Assembly (NCBI GenBank): GCA_025935435.1
Contig: JAICVH010000025.1
Location: forward strand, 1-12,688
Length of the DNA: 12,688 nucleotides
DNA from: Burkholderiales bacterium
GTDB lineage: Bacteria; Pseudomonadota; Gammaproteobacteria; Burkholderiales; Casimicrobiaceae
Direction: 5' to 3'
Shown here: positions 7,404 to 12,688 of the stretch, one piece after another
Layout of the letters: every line of letters starts with the position of its first letter
How positions within the stretch are numbered: the first letter of the stretch is position 1
The notes under the pieces: generated by a model
What the model was told of the DNA's origin: nothing
The model's input: the letters and a program-made list of their open reading frames with translations, nothing else
Databases searched by the model: none
Program-made: the position numbers and the translations under genes

Positions 7404-8372
7404 TCAATACGTGCGCCGCGCCGCGAAGGTCGATAATTGTAGCAGAGTCGACGCTGCCGCAGACGCGTCCAACCGCGTGATCGCAGCTGCAGCGGCATCG
7501 CTTTCGCGCTCGGCACGCTCGCGCGCGTAGGCGAGAGCGCCCGTGCGCTCGAGCGCCGCCGATACCGGCGCGAAATCGGTGAGACCACCGCCCGCGATTG
7601 CGCGACGGATGAGTGCAGCTTCGTCGGGCGTTCCGATCGCGAGCGCGCGAATCAGCGGTAACGTCATCTTGCCCTCGGCGAGATCATCGCCGAGGTTCTT
7701 GCCGATGTGCGCAGCGTCGCCGGAGTAGTCGAGCACGTCGTCCATGATCTGAAAGGCCATGCCGAGATGCATGCCATAGCGCGCGAGCGCGTCCTCGCAT
7801 TCGGCCGATGCATCGCCGAGCACCGCACCGATGCGCCCCGCCGCCTCGAACAGCTTGGCCGTCTTGCGCTCGATGACGGCAAAATACGCGGCCTCGTCGA
7901 GCGCCGCGTCGCCGGTATGCATCAGTTGCAGGACCTCACCTTCCGCGATCAGGTTCGTCGCGTCGGCGATGATCGACAGCACGCGCATCCGGTTGACGCT
8001 GACCATCAACTGGAACGTCCGCGAATACAGGAAGTCGCCAACCAATACCGACGCGGGATTGCCGAAGCGAGCATTGGCGGTCGCATGCCCGCGGCGCAAC
8101 TGCGATTCGTCGACGACGTCGTCGTGCAGCAGCGTCGCCGTGTGGATCATCTCGATCGCAGCGGCGAGCGTGTGATGGTCGCGACCGCGGTAGCCGCACG
8201 CGTTCGCGGCGAGCAGCAGCAGCGCCGGGCGGAGCCGCTTGCCGCCGCCGGCGATGATGTAGTCAGCGACCTGGCGGATCAACACGACGTCGGAGCCGAG
8301 GCTCTTCCGTAGCACGCGATCGACCGCGGCCATGTCGTCCCCGATCACGGGGTTCAGGAAGTCGAGCGTCAC
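7404..8372 (-). CDS. ispB: Octaprenyl diphosphate synthase (trans-polyprenyl synthase)
   Basis: This 322-residue long-chain E-polyprenyl diphosphate synthase extends farnesyl diphosphate with isopentenyl diphosphate to make the ubiquinone/menaquinone side chain. Both Asp-rich, Mg-binding motifs are present: DDVVD at 84-88 (in LLHDDVVDE) and DDVLD at 211-215. GGGKRLRP at 42-49 binds the diphosphate, and GEVLQLM (145-151) is typical of IspB. Chain length (C40 versus other) is inferred from overall IspB likeness. I chose the GTG at 8372 because VTLDFLNPV aligns with IspB N-termini and gives the usual length of about 322. The frame stays open upstream to a TTG at 8447, but those residues look unlike the family. 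An ATG at 8333 would remove the conserved start. No clear ribosome site is visible. The gene is divergent from rplU, a common proteobacterial arrangement. Confidence 0.95.
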   Translation of the reverse strand: MTLDFLNPVIGDDMAAVDRVLRKSLGSDVVLIRQVADYIIAGGGKRLRPALLLLAANACGYRGRDHHTLAAAIEMIHTATLLHDDVVDESQLRRGHATANARFGNPASVLVGDFLYSRTFQLMVSVNRMRVLSIIADATNLIAEGEVLQLMHTGDAALDEAAYFAVIERKTAKLFEAAGRIGAVLGDASAECEDALARYGMHLGMAFQIMDDVLDYSGDAAHIGKNLGDDLAEGKMTLPLIRALAIGTPDEAALIRRAIAGGGLTDFAPVSAALERTGALAYARERAERESDAAAAAITRLDASAAASTLLQLSTFAARRTY

Positions 8373-8535
8373 GAACGGGTGGGCGGACGTGGGGTCCGCG
8401 AGGACCGGCGGCAAGCACGCGGCGCGAAATGCGCGGCATGGCGACAACCGGTGGACGACGTCGGCGATTCTACCGAAGTCGTCGCGTGCGCTTTTTCCGG
8501 CGGCGCGTGCCCCGTGCTGCTCGTCGGGGTGGCGC

Positions 8536-8565
8536 TTGCTCGCATATCCAGAAAGACGTTATAAT
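8536..8565 (+). promoter_or_regulatory. Sigma-70 promoter of rplU-rpmA
   Basis: A perfect -10 hexamer TATAAT lies at 8560-8565. The best -35 candidate is TTGCTC at 8536-8541, matching 3 of 6 consensus bases, with an 18-bp spacer. Transcription would start near 8572, giving a leader of about 118 nt before the rplU ATG. A consensus -10 is conspicuous in such GC-rich DNA and fits a strongly expressed ribosomal-protein operon. Confidence 0.75.
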
Positions 8566-8574
8566 CCAAGGCTT

Positions 8575-8609
8575 TTCCGCACTCGCGTCAGGCATTCACG
8601 CACGCGGAA
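8575..8609 (+). promoter_or_regulatory. Possible stem-loop at the 5' end of the rplU leader
   Basis: TTCCGC at 8575-8580 is perfectly complementary to GCGGAA at 8604-8609. Inside it, GCGT (8585-8588) pairs with ACGC (8598-8601) around a 9-nt loop, with a small asymmetric internal loop between the two helices. The structure would sit almost exactly at the predicted transcript start. It could stabilise the mRNA or be a regulatory element; chance pairing in GC-rich DNA is possible. Confidence 0.35.
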
Positions 8610-8690
8610 CCCGGCGCGCGTCAACCAGCTCGCGTCGCGAACACGGCGGCGGTCCATCCGCTTCCACGGGATACCACAGGAGTTCCACTC

Positions 8691-9002
8691 ATGTACGCGG
8701 TCGTAAAAACCGGCGGTAAGCAGTACAAGGTTGCCCCCGGCGAAAATCTCAAGGTCGAACAGATACCGGCGGACGTGGGCGCGGAGGTGGTCCTGGATCA
8801 GGTGCTGCTCGTCGGTGAAGGCGACGCGGTTCGCGTCGGCCAGCCGACGCTTGCCGGCGCGACGGTCAAGGCGACCGTCGTCGCACACGGACGCGGCGAA
8901 AAGATCCGGATCTTCAAGATGCGCCGACGCAAGCATTATCAAAAGCATCAGGGGCATCGGCAGAACTACACCGAGCTCAAGATCGACGCGATCGTCAGCT
9001 GA
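8691..9002 (+). CDS. rplU: 50S ribosomal protein L21
   Basis: This 103-residue protein is bacterial L21, which binds 23S rRNA in the large ribosomal subunit. The N-terminus MYAVVKTGGKQYKV and the basic C-terminal signature, about residues 75-96 (IFKMRRRKHYQKHQGHRQNY), are diagnostic, and the length equals the E. coli protein. The ATG at 8691 has a strong ribosome site ACAGGAG at 8676-8682, eight bases upstream. The stop overlaps the ribosome site of rpmA, so the two are co-translated as in most bacteria. Expression is expected from the TATAAT promoter about 120 bp upstream. Confidence 0.99.
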   Translation: MYAVVKTGGKQYKVAPGENLKVEQIPADVGAEVVLDQVLLVGEGDAVRVGQPTLAGATVKATVVAHGRGEKIRIFKMRRRKHYQKHQGHRQNYTELKIDAIVS

Positions 9003-9012
9003 GGAGCATTCG

Positions 9013-9282
9013 ATGGCACACAAGAAAGCAGGCGGCAGTTCGCGCAACGGCCGCGATTCAGAGTCGAAGCGACTCGGCACCAAGGTCTACGGCGGCGAAT
9101 CGATTCGCGCGGGCGGCATCATCGTGCGTCAACGTGGTACGCGGATTCATCCCGGCGTGAACGTCGGGCTCGGCAAGGATCACACGCTGTTTGCGCTAGT
9201 CGACGGCACCGTGAGCTTCCGCGTCAAGGGTGAACGGCAGCACAAGTACGCGAACGTCATCCCGGTCGCGGAGACGGCGTAA
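9013..9282 (+). CDS. rpmA: 50S ribosomal protein L27
   Basis: This 89-residue protein is bacterial L27, located near the peptidyl-transferase centre, where its N-terminal tail contacts tRNA. MAHKKAGGSSRNGRDSESK at the start and GGIIVRQRGTRIHPG at 34-48 are unmistakable. The tail begins directly with MAHKKAGG, so it is the usual short form without the cleaved extension found in Firmicutes. The ATG at 9013 has a ribosome site GAGGAG at 9001-9006 embedded in the rplU stop. A hairpin terminator follows about 48 bp after the stop, and there is no obgE behind it, unlike in many proteobacteria. Confidence 0.99.
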   Translation: MAHKKAGGSSRNGRDSESKRLGTKVYGGESIRAGGIIVRQRGTRIHPGVNVGLGKDHTLFALVDGTVSFRVKGERQHKYANVIPVAETA

Positions 9283-9329
9283 CGCGCGGCAGCGAACGCG
9301 CGAACCCGACATTCGCCGGTCGCAGTACG

Positions 9330-9358
9330 AGGCCCCGCTCGGGATACCGGCGGGGCCT
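9330..9358 (+). terminator. Hairpin terminator after rpmA
   Basis: AGGCCCCGC (9330-9338) pairs perfectly with GCGGGGCCT (9350-9358). Within the 11-nt loop, CGG and CCG can add three further pairs around GATA. A T-rich but imperfect tail, TGTCGTT, follows. The stem lies between the convergent rpmA and lptG genes, and most likely ends the rplU-rpmA transcript. Confidence 0.75.
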
Positions 9359-9374
9359 TGTCGTTATGGCCCAG

Positions 9375-9439
9375 CGTTGCACCGACCGCGTGTGGTACGC
9401 GCTTGCAGCCCGTTGCCCCGAGCGCGTGTGATACGCGCT
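9375..9439. repeat. Tandem duplication with 36-nt period, overlapping the lptG stop
   Basis: Bases 9375-9403 and 9411-9439 match at 26 of 29 positions with an offset of 36. The core, CGCGTGTGGTACGCGCT in copy one and CGCGTGTGATACGCGCT in copy two, is itself an inverted repeat. Copy two forms AGCGCGT-GTGAT-ACGCGCT (7-bp stem, 5-nt loop) and copy one a 5-bp version. Copy two ends inside the lptG stop codon (TAG, - strand 9440-9438). The hairpins could help end or protect the lptFG transcript. Confidence 0.7.
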
Positions 9440-10514
9440 ATCGCCGCTCGATCCACCACATCATCGCCACCGCGATCGCGGTGAAGAACGCGAGCGGGAA
9501 TACGGCGGAAAAGAGCGGCGGCCAGTCGTTCAGAACGCCGAGGTTCGAAAACAGGCGTCCGAGCAGGAAAAAGGACAGCCCGATCATCGTCCCCGCAAAG
9601 ATGCGGAATCCGACGCCGCCCTGCCGGCGCTGGAAATGCGCGAACGGCAGCGCCAGCACCATCATCACCAGCACGGCGAGCGGGTAGAACACCTTGTTCC
9701 AGAACGCGATCTCGAAACGCGACGTCTTTTGCGCGTTGTTGCCGAGCACGCGGATGTTGTCGTAGAGCGCGCCAAGCTCGAGTCGCTCCGGGGCGACCTG
9801 GTAAACGTTCAGGATCGACGGGCGCAACACCGTCGTCCACAGGAATACCGGCGCCGTCGTCACGCGGGTGGCATCCGCGCCGATTTCGGTCGACTTGACG
9901 TTTTCGAGCTGCCACTGGCCGTTGCCGGCGAAGCGTCCTGACTGCGCGACCCGCACGACCTTGAGCCGCAGGTCGTCACCGAACTCGTACATGCGCACGC
10001 CGGACAGCGTCATGTCCGCGAGGACCGTGCGGATGTTGACGAACGTCAGATCCTGCTTGAACCAGAATCCCGATTCGAACTGCTGCGCAACCACGCGCGA
10101 CGAATCCGACGACGTACGCACCGTTTGCGCGATGCGCTCGGCCGGCGGCGCGACGTATTCGCCGGCGAGGAACGTTGCAGCCGCGAGTGGAATGCCGACC
10201 CGAAGCACCGACCACGTCACGCGCGCGAGCGACATTCCCGACGCCCGCATCACCGTGTATTCGCTGTTCGCGACGAGTTGGGCGATCGCGAACAGCGTGC
10301 CGATCAGTGCCGCCACAGGGAACAGTTCGTACAGCCGTGACGGGAGGTGCAGCGTAACGAAGAGGAGCGCGCGGCTGATCGTGTAATCGTTGCGCCCGAC
10401 GTCGCCGAGCTCGTGGATCAGATCGAAGAATGCGAACAGCGCGAGCAGTGCGCCGAAGATCAGCAACGTCGCGAACAGGACGTCGCGACCAATGTAACGT
10501 TGCAGCGTCTTCAT
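9438..10514 (-). CDS. lptG: LPS export ABC transporter permease LptG
   Basis: This 358-residue inner-membrane protein partners LptF and the ATPase LptB2 to extract lipopolysaccharide and pass it to LptC/LptA. The YjgP/YjgQ layout is complete. Membrane helices lie near 14-33, 62-82 and 98-118, then a periplasmic beta-jellyroll domain at about 125-262, then helices near 268-292, 302-322 and 332-354. NSEYTVMRASGMS at 83-95 matches the cytoplasmic coupling helix that docks on LptB, with the conserved Glu at E85. The start MKTLQRYIGRDVL at 10514 is typical; upstream in-frame residues to 10547 lie inside the lptF coding end. Only four bases separate it from the lptF stop, so the two form one operon. 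The ATPase and periplasmic partners are not in the window. Its stop codon lies in a tandem duplication. Confidence 0.96.
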   Translation of the reverse strand: MKTLQRYIGRDVLFATLLIFGALLALFAFFDLIHELGDVGRNDYTISRALLFVTLHLPSRLYELFPVAALIGTLFAIAQLVANSEYTVMRASGMSLARVTWSVLRVGIPLAAATFLAGEYVAPPAERIAQTVRTSSDSSRVVAQQFESGFWFKQDLTFVNIRTVLADMTLSGVRMYEFGDDLRLKVVRVAQSGRFAGNGQWQLENVKSTEIGADATRVTTAPVFLWTTVLRPSILNVYQVAPERLELGALYDNIRVLGNNAQKTSRFEIAFWNKVFYPLAVLVMMVLALPFAHFQRRQGGVGFRIFAGTMIGLSFFLLGRLFSNLGVLNDWPPLFSAVFPLAFFTAIAVAMMWWIERR

Positions 10515-10518
10515 CGCG

Positions 10519-11616
10519 TCAGGCGGGTGCCGGCGCGGGCGTCGCACGCGCGAACAGGCGACTCACCGACAGTTGCTGGCGGAACAGCAGCACCACGACG
10601 AGCAGCGCAACCGCGTGCGGCAGGATCAGTCCGGCCCAGAGCTCGAGTCGCCCCTGCGCGATCATGCTCTGGACGATGTTCAGGCAGTTGCTGTAGAGCA
10701 TGTAGAGGAACGCCGCGGCGACGAGATTGAACGAGCGTCCCATGCGCGGATTGACGTAGGCGAGCGGCACGGCGAGCAGCGTCAGCATGAGCGCCGAGAT
10801 CGGGACCGAAATGCGCCAGAACAGCTCGGCGCGCTCGACGCGCCCGTCGGTTGCGATCAGCGCCGCGGTCGGAATGGCCTTCGTCGACGTCGGCAGTGCT
10901 CGGATTTCGTTCGGCTCGATGCGCCGTCCGAGCCGCTCGAACTCGACGACGCGGTAATCCGGCGCGCCCGGCGTTCCCTGGTAGCGCCGGCCATGCTCGA
11001 GCACGAGAAACCGGTCGCCGTTGGGCATCTCCTCGAGCTTTCCGCGGGCCGCGACGGTCGTCGCGTCCTGCCGATCCTCGACCGAATGCAGAAAGACGTT
11101 GTTCACCGTGCTCGTCACCGGGTTGATGCTTTCGACGAACACGACCAGATTCGCGCGCGAGAACTCGCGGAAGAGGCCCGGCGTCACGTAGGCAATGTCA
11201 TCCCGCGACTCGAGCTGGCGCTCGAACTCGATCTTGCGCAGTTCGGCCCATGGAGACAGGAACAGCGACAGCACGATGATCGCAACGAGAAATGGGGCGG
11301 CGAACAGCAGGATCGGCTGCAGGCACGCCATCAGCGACTGACCTGACGTGAACCAGACAATCATCTCGCTATCGCGATACCACCGCGAAAGCGTCAGCAG
11401 CACCGTGAGAAACAGGGCGACGGACAGCAGGATATTGAAGTAAAACAGCGCATTGAATCCGAGCAGCGCCAGGATGCCGTCGGGCGCCACGGCGCCGCCG
11501 GCCGCGCGCGCGAGCAGCCGCAACACGAGGTTGGTGAACAGGATGGCGAGCAGGACGAGGAACAGCCCGACCGCCGTCGCCGTCAATTCGCGGACCAGAC
11601 TACGCCGGAAAATCAT
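10519..11616 (-). CDS. lptF: LPS export ABC transporter permease LptF
   Basis: This 365-residue LptF is the second permease of the LptB2FG lipopolysaccharide extractor in the inner membrane. It opens with MIFRRSLVRELTATAVG. Helices lie near 12-36, 55-77 and 100-122, with a periplasmic jellyroll at about 125-265 and helices near 267-287, 296-316 and 326-346. WYRDSEMIVWFTSGQS at 79-94 is the LptB coupling helix, with E84 at the residue number I recall as important in E. coli LptF. ELFWRISVPISALML at 264-278 is a family hallmark. The C-terminus ends in an Ala/Pro-rich tail (ATPAPAPA). The ATG at 11616 lacks a clear ribosome site. The gene is divergent from pepA, the arrangement also seen in E. 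coli, and the promoter side is an AT-rich 103-bp gap. Confidence 0.96.
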   Translation of the reverse strand: MIFRRSLVRELTATAVGLFLVLLAILFTNLVLRLLARAAGGAVAPDGILALLGFNALFYFNILLSVALFLTVLLTLSRWYRDSEMIVWFTSGQSLMACLQPILLFAAPFLVAIIVLSLFLSPWAELRKIEFERQLESRDDIAYVTPGLFREFSRANLVVFVESINPVTSTVNNVFLHSVEDRQDATTVAARGKLEEMPNGDRFLVLEHGRRYQGTPGAPDYRVVEFERLGRRIEPNEIRALPTSTKAIPTAALIATDGRVERAELFWRISVPISALMLTLLAVPLAYVNPRMGRSFNLVAAAFLYMLYSNCLNIVQSMIAQGRLELWAGLILPHAVALLVVVLLFRQQLSVSRLFARATPAPAPA

Positions 11617-11631
11617 GACGGCGGGAAAATT

Positions 11632-11661
11632 TTGACTTTTTTACGACGTTTTGCCGATAAT
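11632..11661 (+). promoter_or_regulatory. Sigma-70 promoter of pepA
   Basis: TTGACT at 11632-11637 (5 of 6 to consensus) and GATAAT at 11656-11661 (5 of 6) are separated by 18 bp, within an AT-rich stretch unusual for this window. Transcription would begin near 11668, giving a leader of about 52 nt. AAAATTTT (11626-11633) just upstream could act as a partial UP-like element. The opposite-strand promoter for lptF must lie in the same 103 bp, but I cannot place it. Confidence 0.72.
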
Positions 11662-11719
11662 GCGCGGGAGCAACGGATTTGCGGCACAAAAACGTCAGGG
11701 ACCAAAACCGAGGAGCCCG

Positions 11720-12688
11720 ATGGAATTTACCATAAAAAGCGGCAGCCCCGAGAAGCAGCGCAGCGCGTGCGTCGTCGTTGGTGTTTTCGACAATCGCAAG
11801 CTGTCGTTGTCGGCCGAGCTGATCGACCGCGCGTCGAACGGCTACATCAGCGAGATCATCCGGCGCGGCGACATGGAGGGAAAGCTCGGGATGACGCTGT
11901 TGCTGCACAGCGTGCGCGGCACGCTTGCGGATCGCGTACTGCTGGTCGGGCTCGGCAAGGAGCGGGACTTCCGCGACAAGGAATTCCGGCAGTCGATTCG
12001 CAGTGCCGTCAAGCTGTTGAACGAGACGGGGTCGTATGAGGCGGTGCTCTACCTGACCGAGGAGAAGGTCAAGCGTCGTGAGGTCGCGTGGCGCGTCGAG
12101 CACGCGGTGCTCGTGGCGATGGATGCGGTGTATCGCTTCGAGCAGATGAAAAGCGAGCCGACGGAGGTCCGCCGTCCACTGCGCAAGCTGACGCTCTCGG
12201 TGCCGCAGCGTTCCGATCTGTCCGCCGGTGAAGCGGCCGCGGCACGCGGGCTTGCCATTGCACATGGTACCGATTTCGCGAAGGACCTCGGGAATCTGCC
12301 GGGGAACGTCTGTACGCCGCGTTACCTGGCCGAGCGCGCGCAGGAGCTCGGGAAGGAGTTTCCCGACATCAAGGTCAGCGTGTTCGAGCGCGCCGAGATC
12401 GAGGGGCTCGGCATGGGCTCGTTTCTGTCCGTCACGCAGGGCAGCGACGAGCCGCCGCGCTTCATCGTCCTCGAATACGAACAGTCGATGAAGAAACAGA
12501 AGCCGCTCGTGCTCGTCGGCAAGGGGATCACGTTCGACACCGGCGGCATTTCGATCAAGCCGGCGGCGGACATGGACCAGATGAAGTTCGACATGTGCGG
12601 CGCGGCCGCGGTGCTCGGCACGCTGCGCACGATTGCCGAGCTCAAGTCCAAGCTGAACGTCGTGGGCTTGATTCCCGCCTGCGAGAAC
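11720..12688 (+). CDS. pepA: Leucyl aminopeptidase (cytosol aminopeptidase) PepA, 3' truncated by window end
   Basis: The frame is open from the ATG at 11720 to the last base, giving 323 residues of an enzyme usually about 500 long. It is the M17 two-metal aminopeptidase that removes N-terminal residues from peptides in the cytosol; the E. coli protein also binds DNA in Xer recombination and carAB control. Residues 1-160 form the N-terminal domain, followed by the start of the catalytic domain. VGKGITFDTGGISIKP at 266-281 holds metal ligands K268 and D273 and catalytic K280. KFDMCGAAA at 289-297 holds D291. The remaining ligands (the Asp and Glu of the NTDAEGR block) lie beyond the window. 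A GAGGAG ribosome site at 11710-11715 is unusually close to the ATG (4 bp). A good promoter lies at 11632-11661. There is no sign of damage; the truncation is only the window edge. Confidence 0.97.
   Translation, partial: MEFTIKSGSPEKQRSACVVVGVFDNRKLSLSAELIDRASNGYISEIIRRGDMEGKLGMTLLLHSVRGTLADRVLLVGLGKERDFRDKEFRQSIRSAVKLLNETGSYEAVLYLTEEKVKRREVAWRVEHAVLVAMDAVYRFEQMKSEPTEVRRPLRKLTLSVPQRSDLSAGEAAAARGLAIAHGTDFAKDLGNLPGNVCTPRYLAERAQELGKEFPDIKVSVFERAEIEGLGMGSFLSVTQGSDEPPRFIVLEYEQSMKKQKPLVLVGKGITFDTGGISIKPAADMDQMKFDMCGAAAVLGTLRTIAELKSKLNVVGLIPACEN

Larger units (their letters stand above)
8373..8690. promoter_or_regulatory. Divergent ispB/rplU intergenic region
   Basis: This 318-bp gap separates the divergent ispB and rplU starts. 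It holds the rplU promoter, a leader of about 118 nt with a possible stem-loop, and the rplU ribosome site, described separately. For ispB only an isolated TAGAAT (- strand, 8472-8467) resembles a -10 box. The stretch on the ispB side (about 8373-8447) is open in the ispB frame but is not protein-like for this family. I see no other gene or repeat in it. Confidence 0.7.

Noticed and set aside
8373..8447. N-terminal extension of IspB from a TTG at 8447
   Set aside because: The extra 25 residues (Pro/Ala/Cys-rich) do not resemble IspB N-termini, and TTG is a rare start; the GTG at 8372 fits the family length.
8467..8472. TAGAAT on the - strand as -10 box of ispB
   Set aside because: The hexamer fits, but no -35 like sequence lies 16-18 bp upstream on that strand, so I do not call a promoter.
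10573..11346. + strand open frame of 257 codons opposite lptF
   Set aside because: It is antisense to a well-conserved gene; its composition (Arg, Glu, Gln, His-rich) is typical of a shadow frame.
1..12688. CRISPR array, transposon, prophage or defence system
   Set aside because: I saw no regularly spaced repeats, transposase, integrase, phage or restriction/toxin genes; apart from the 36-nt duplication I noticed no sizeable repeats.

Overview
The window is high-GC DNA (roughly 60-65% by eye) from a proteobacterium, most likely a betaproteobacterium of the Burkholderiales type. The reasons are the ispB / rplU-rpmA divergent pair, the lptF-lptG / pepA divergent pair, a tripartite tricarboxylate transporter, and a tRNA-Pro directly behind ispB. 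I cannot assign a genus from the sequence alone.

Left part (1-7265, all + strand): an accessory-looking catabolic and transport cluster. It starts with the membrane half of a tripartite tricarboxylate transporter (tctB, tctA; the binding protein TctC is not in the window). Next come a MaoC/FAS1-like acyl-CoA hydratase, an acyl-CoA dehydrogenase, a CaiB/BaiF-type CoA-transferase and a TonB-dependent outer-membrane receptor. Gaps are 9 to 64 bp, and the receptor's best start lies inside the end of the CoA-transferase gene. The set reads as import of an organic acid, activation to its CoA ester, then oxidation and hydration. The hydratase, dehydrogenase and CoA-transferase recall the itaconate locus of Pseudomonas, but no lyase is visible and the substrate is unknown.

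Middle part (7289-9358): tRNA-Pro(CGG) and ispB (octaprenyl diphosphate synthase, quinone side chain) on the - strand. They are separated by a 318-bp promoter/leader region from rplU-rpmA (ribosomal proteins L21 and L27) on the + strand. The rplU promoter has a consensus TATAAT, and the transcript appears to begin with a stem-loop. A GC-rich hairpin follows rpmA, where many proteobacteria would have obgE.

Right part (9375-12688): lptG and lptF on the - strand (inner-membrane permease of the lipopolysaccharide export ABC transporter). pepA (leucyl aminopeptidase) is divergent from them on the + strand and is cut by the window end. A 36-nt tandem duplication lies just past lptG and runs into its stop codon.

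The right two thirds are ordinary core genes. The most interesting part is the left cluster: its unusual composition, its position at the 3' end of a tRNA, the receptor/CoA-transferase overlap, and active-site variations in the dehydrogenase and hydratase. I found no CRISPR array, transposase, integrase, phage gene or recognisable defence system.
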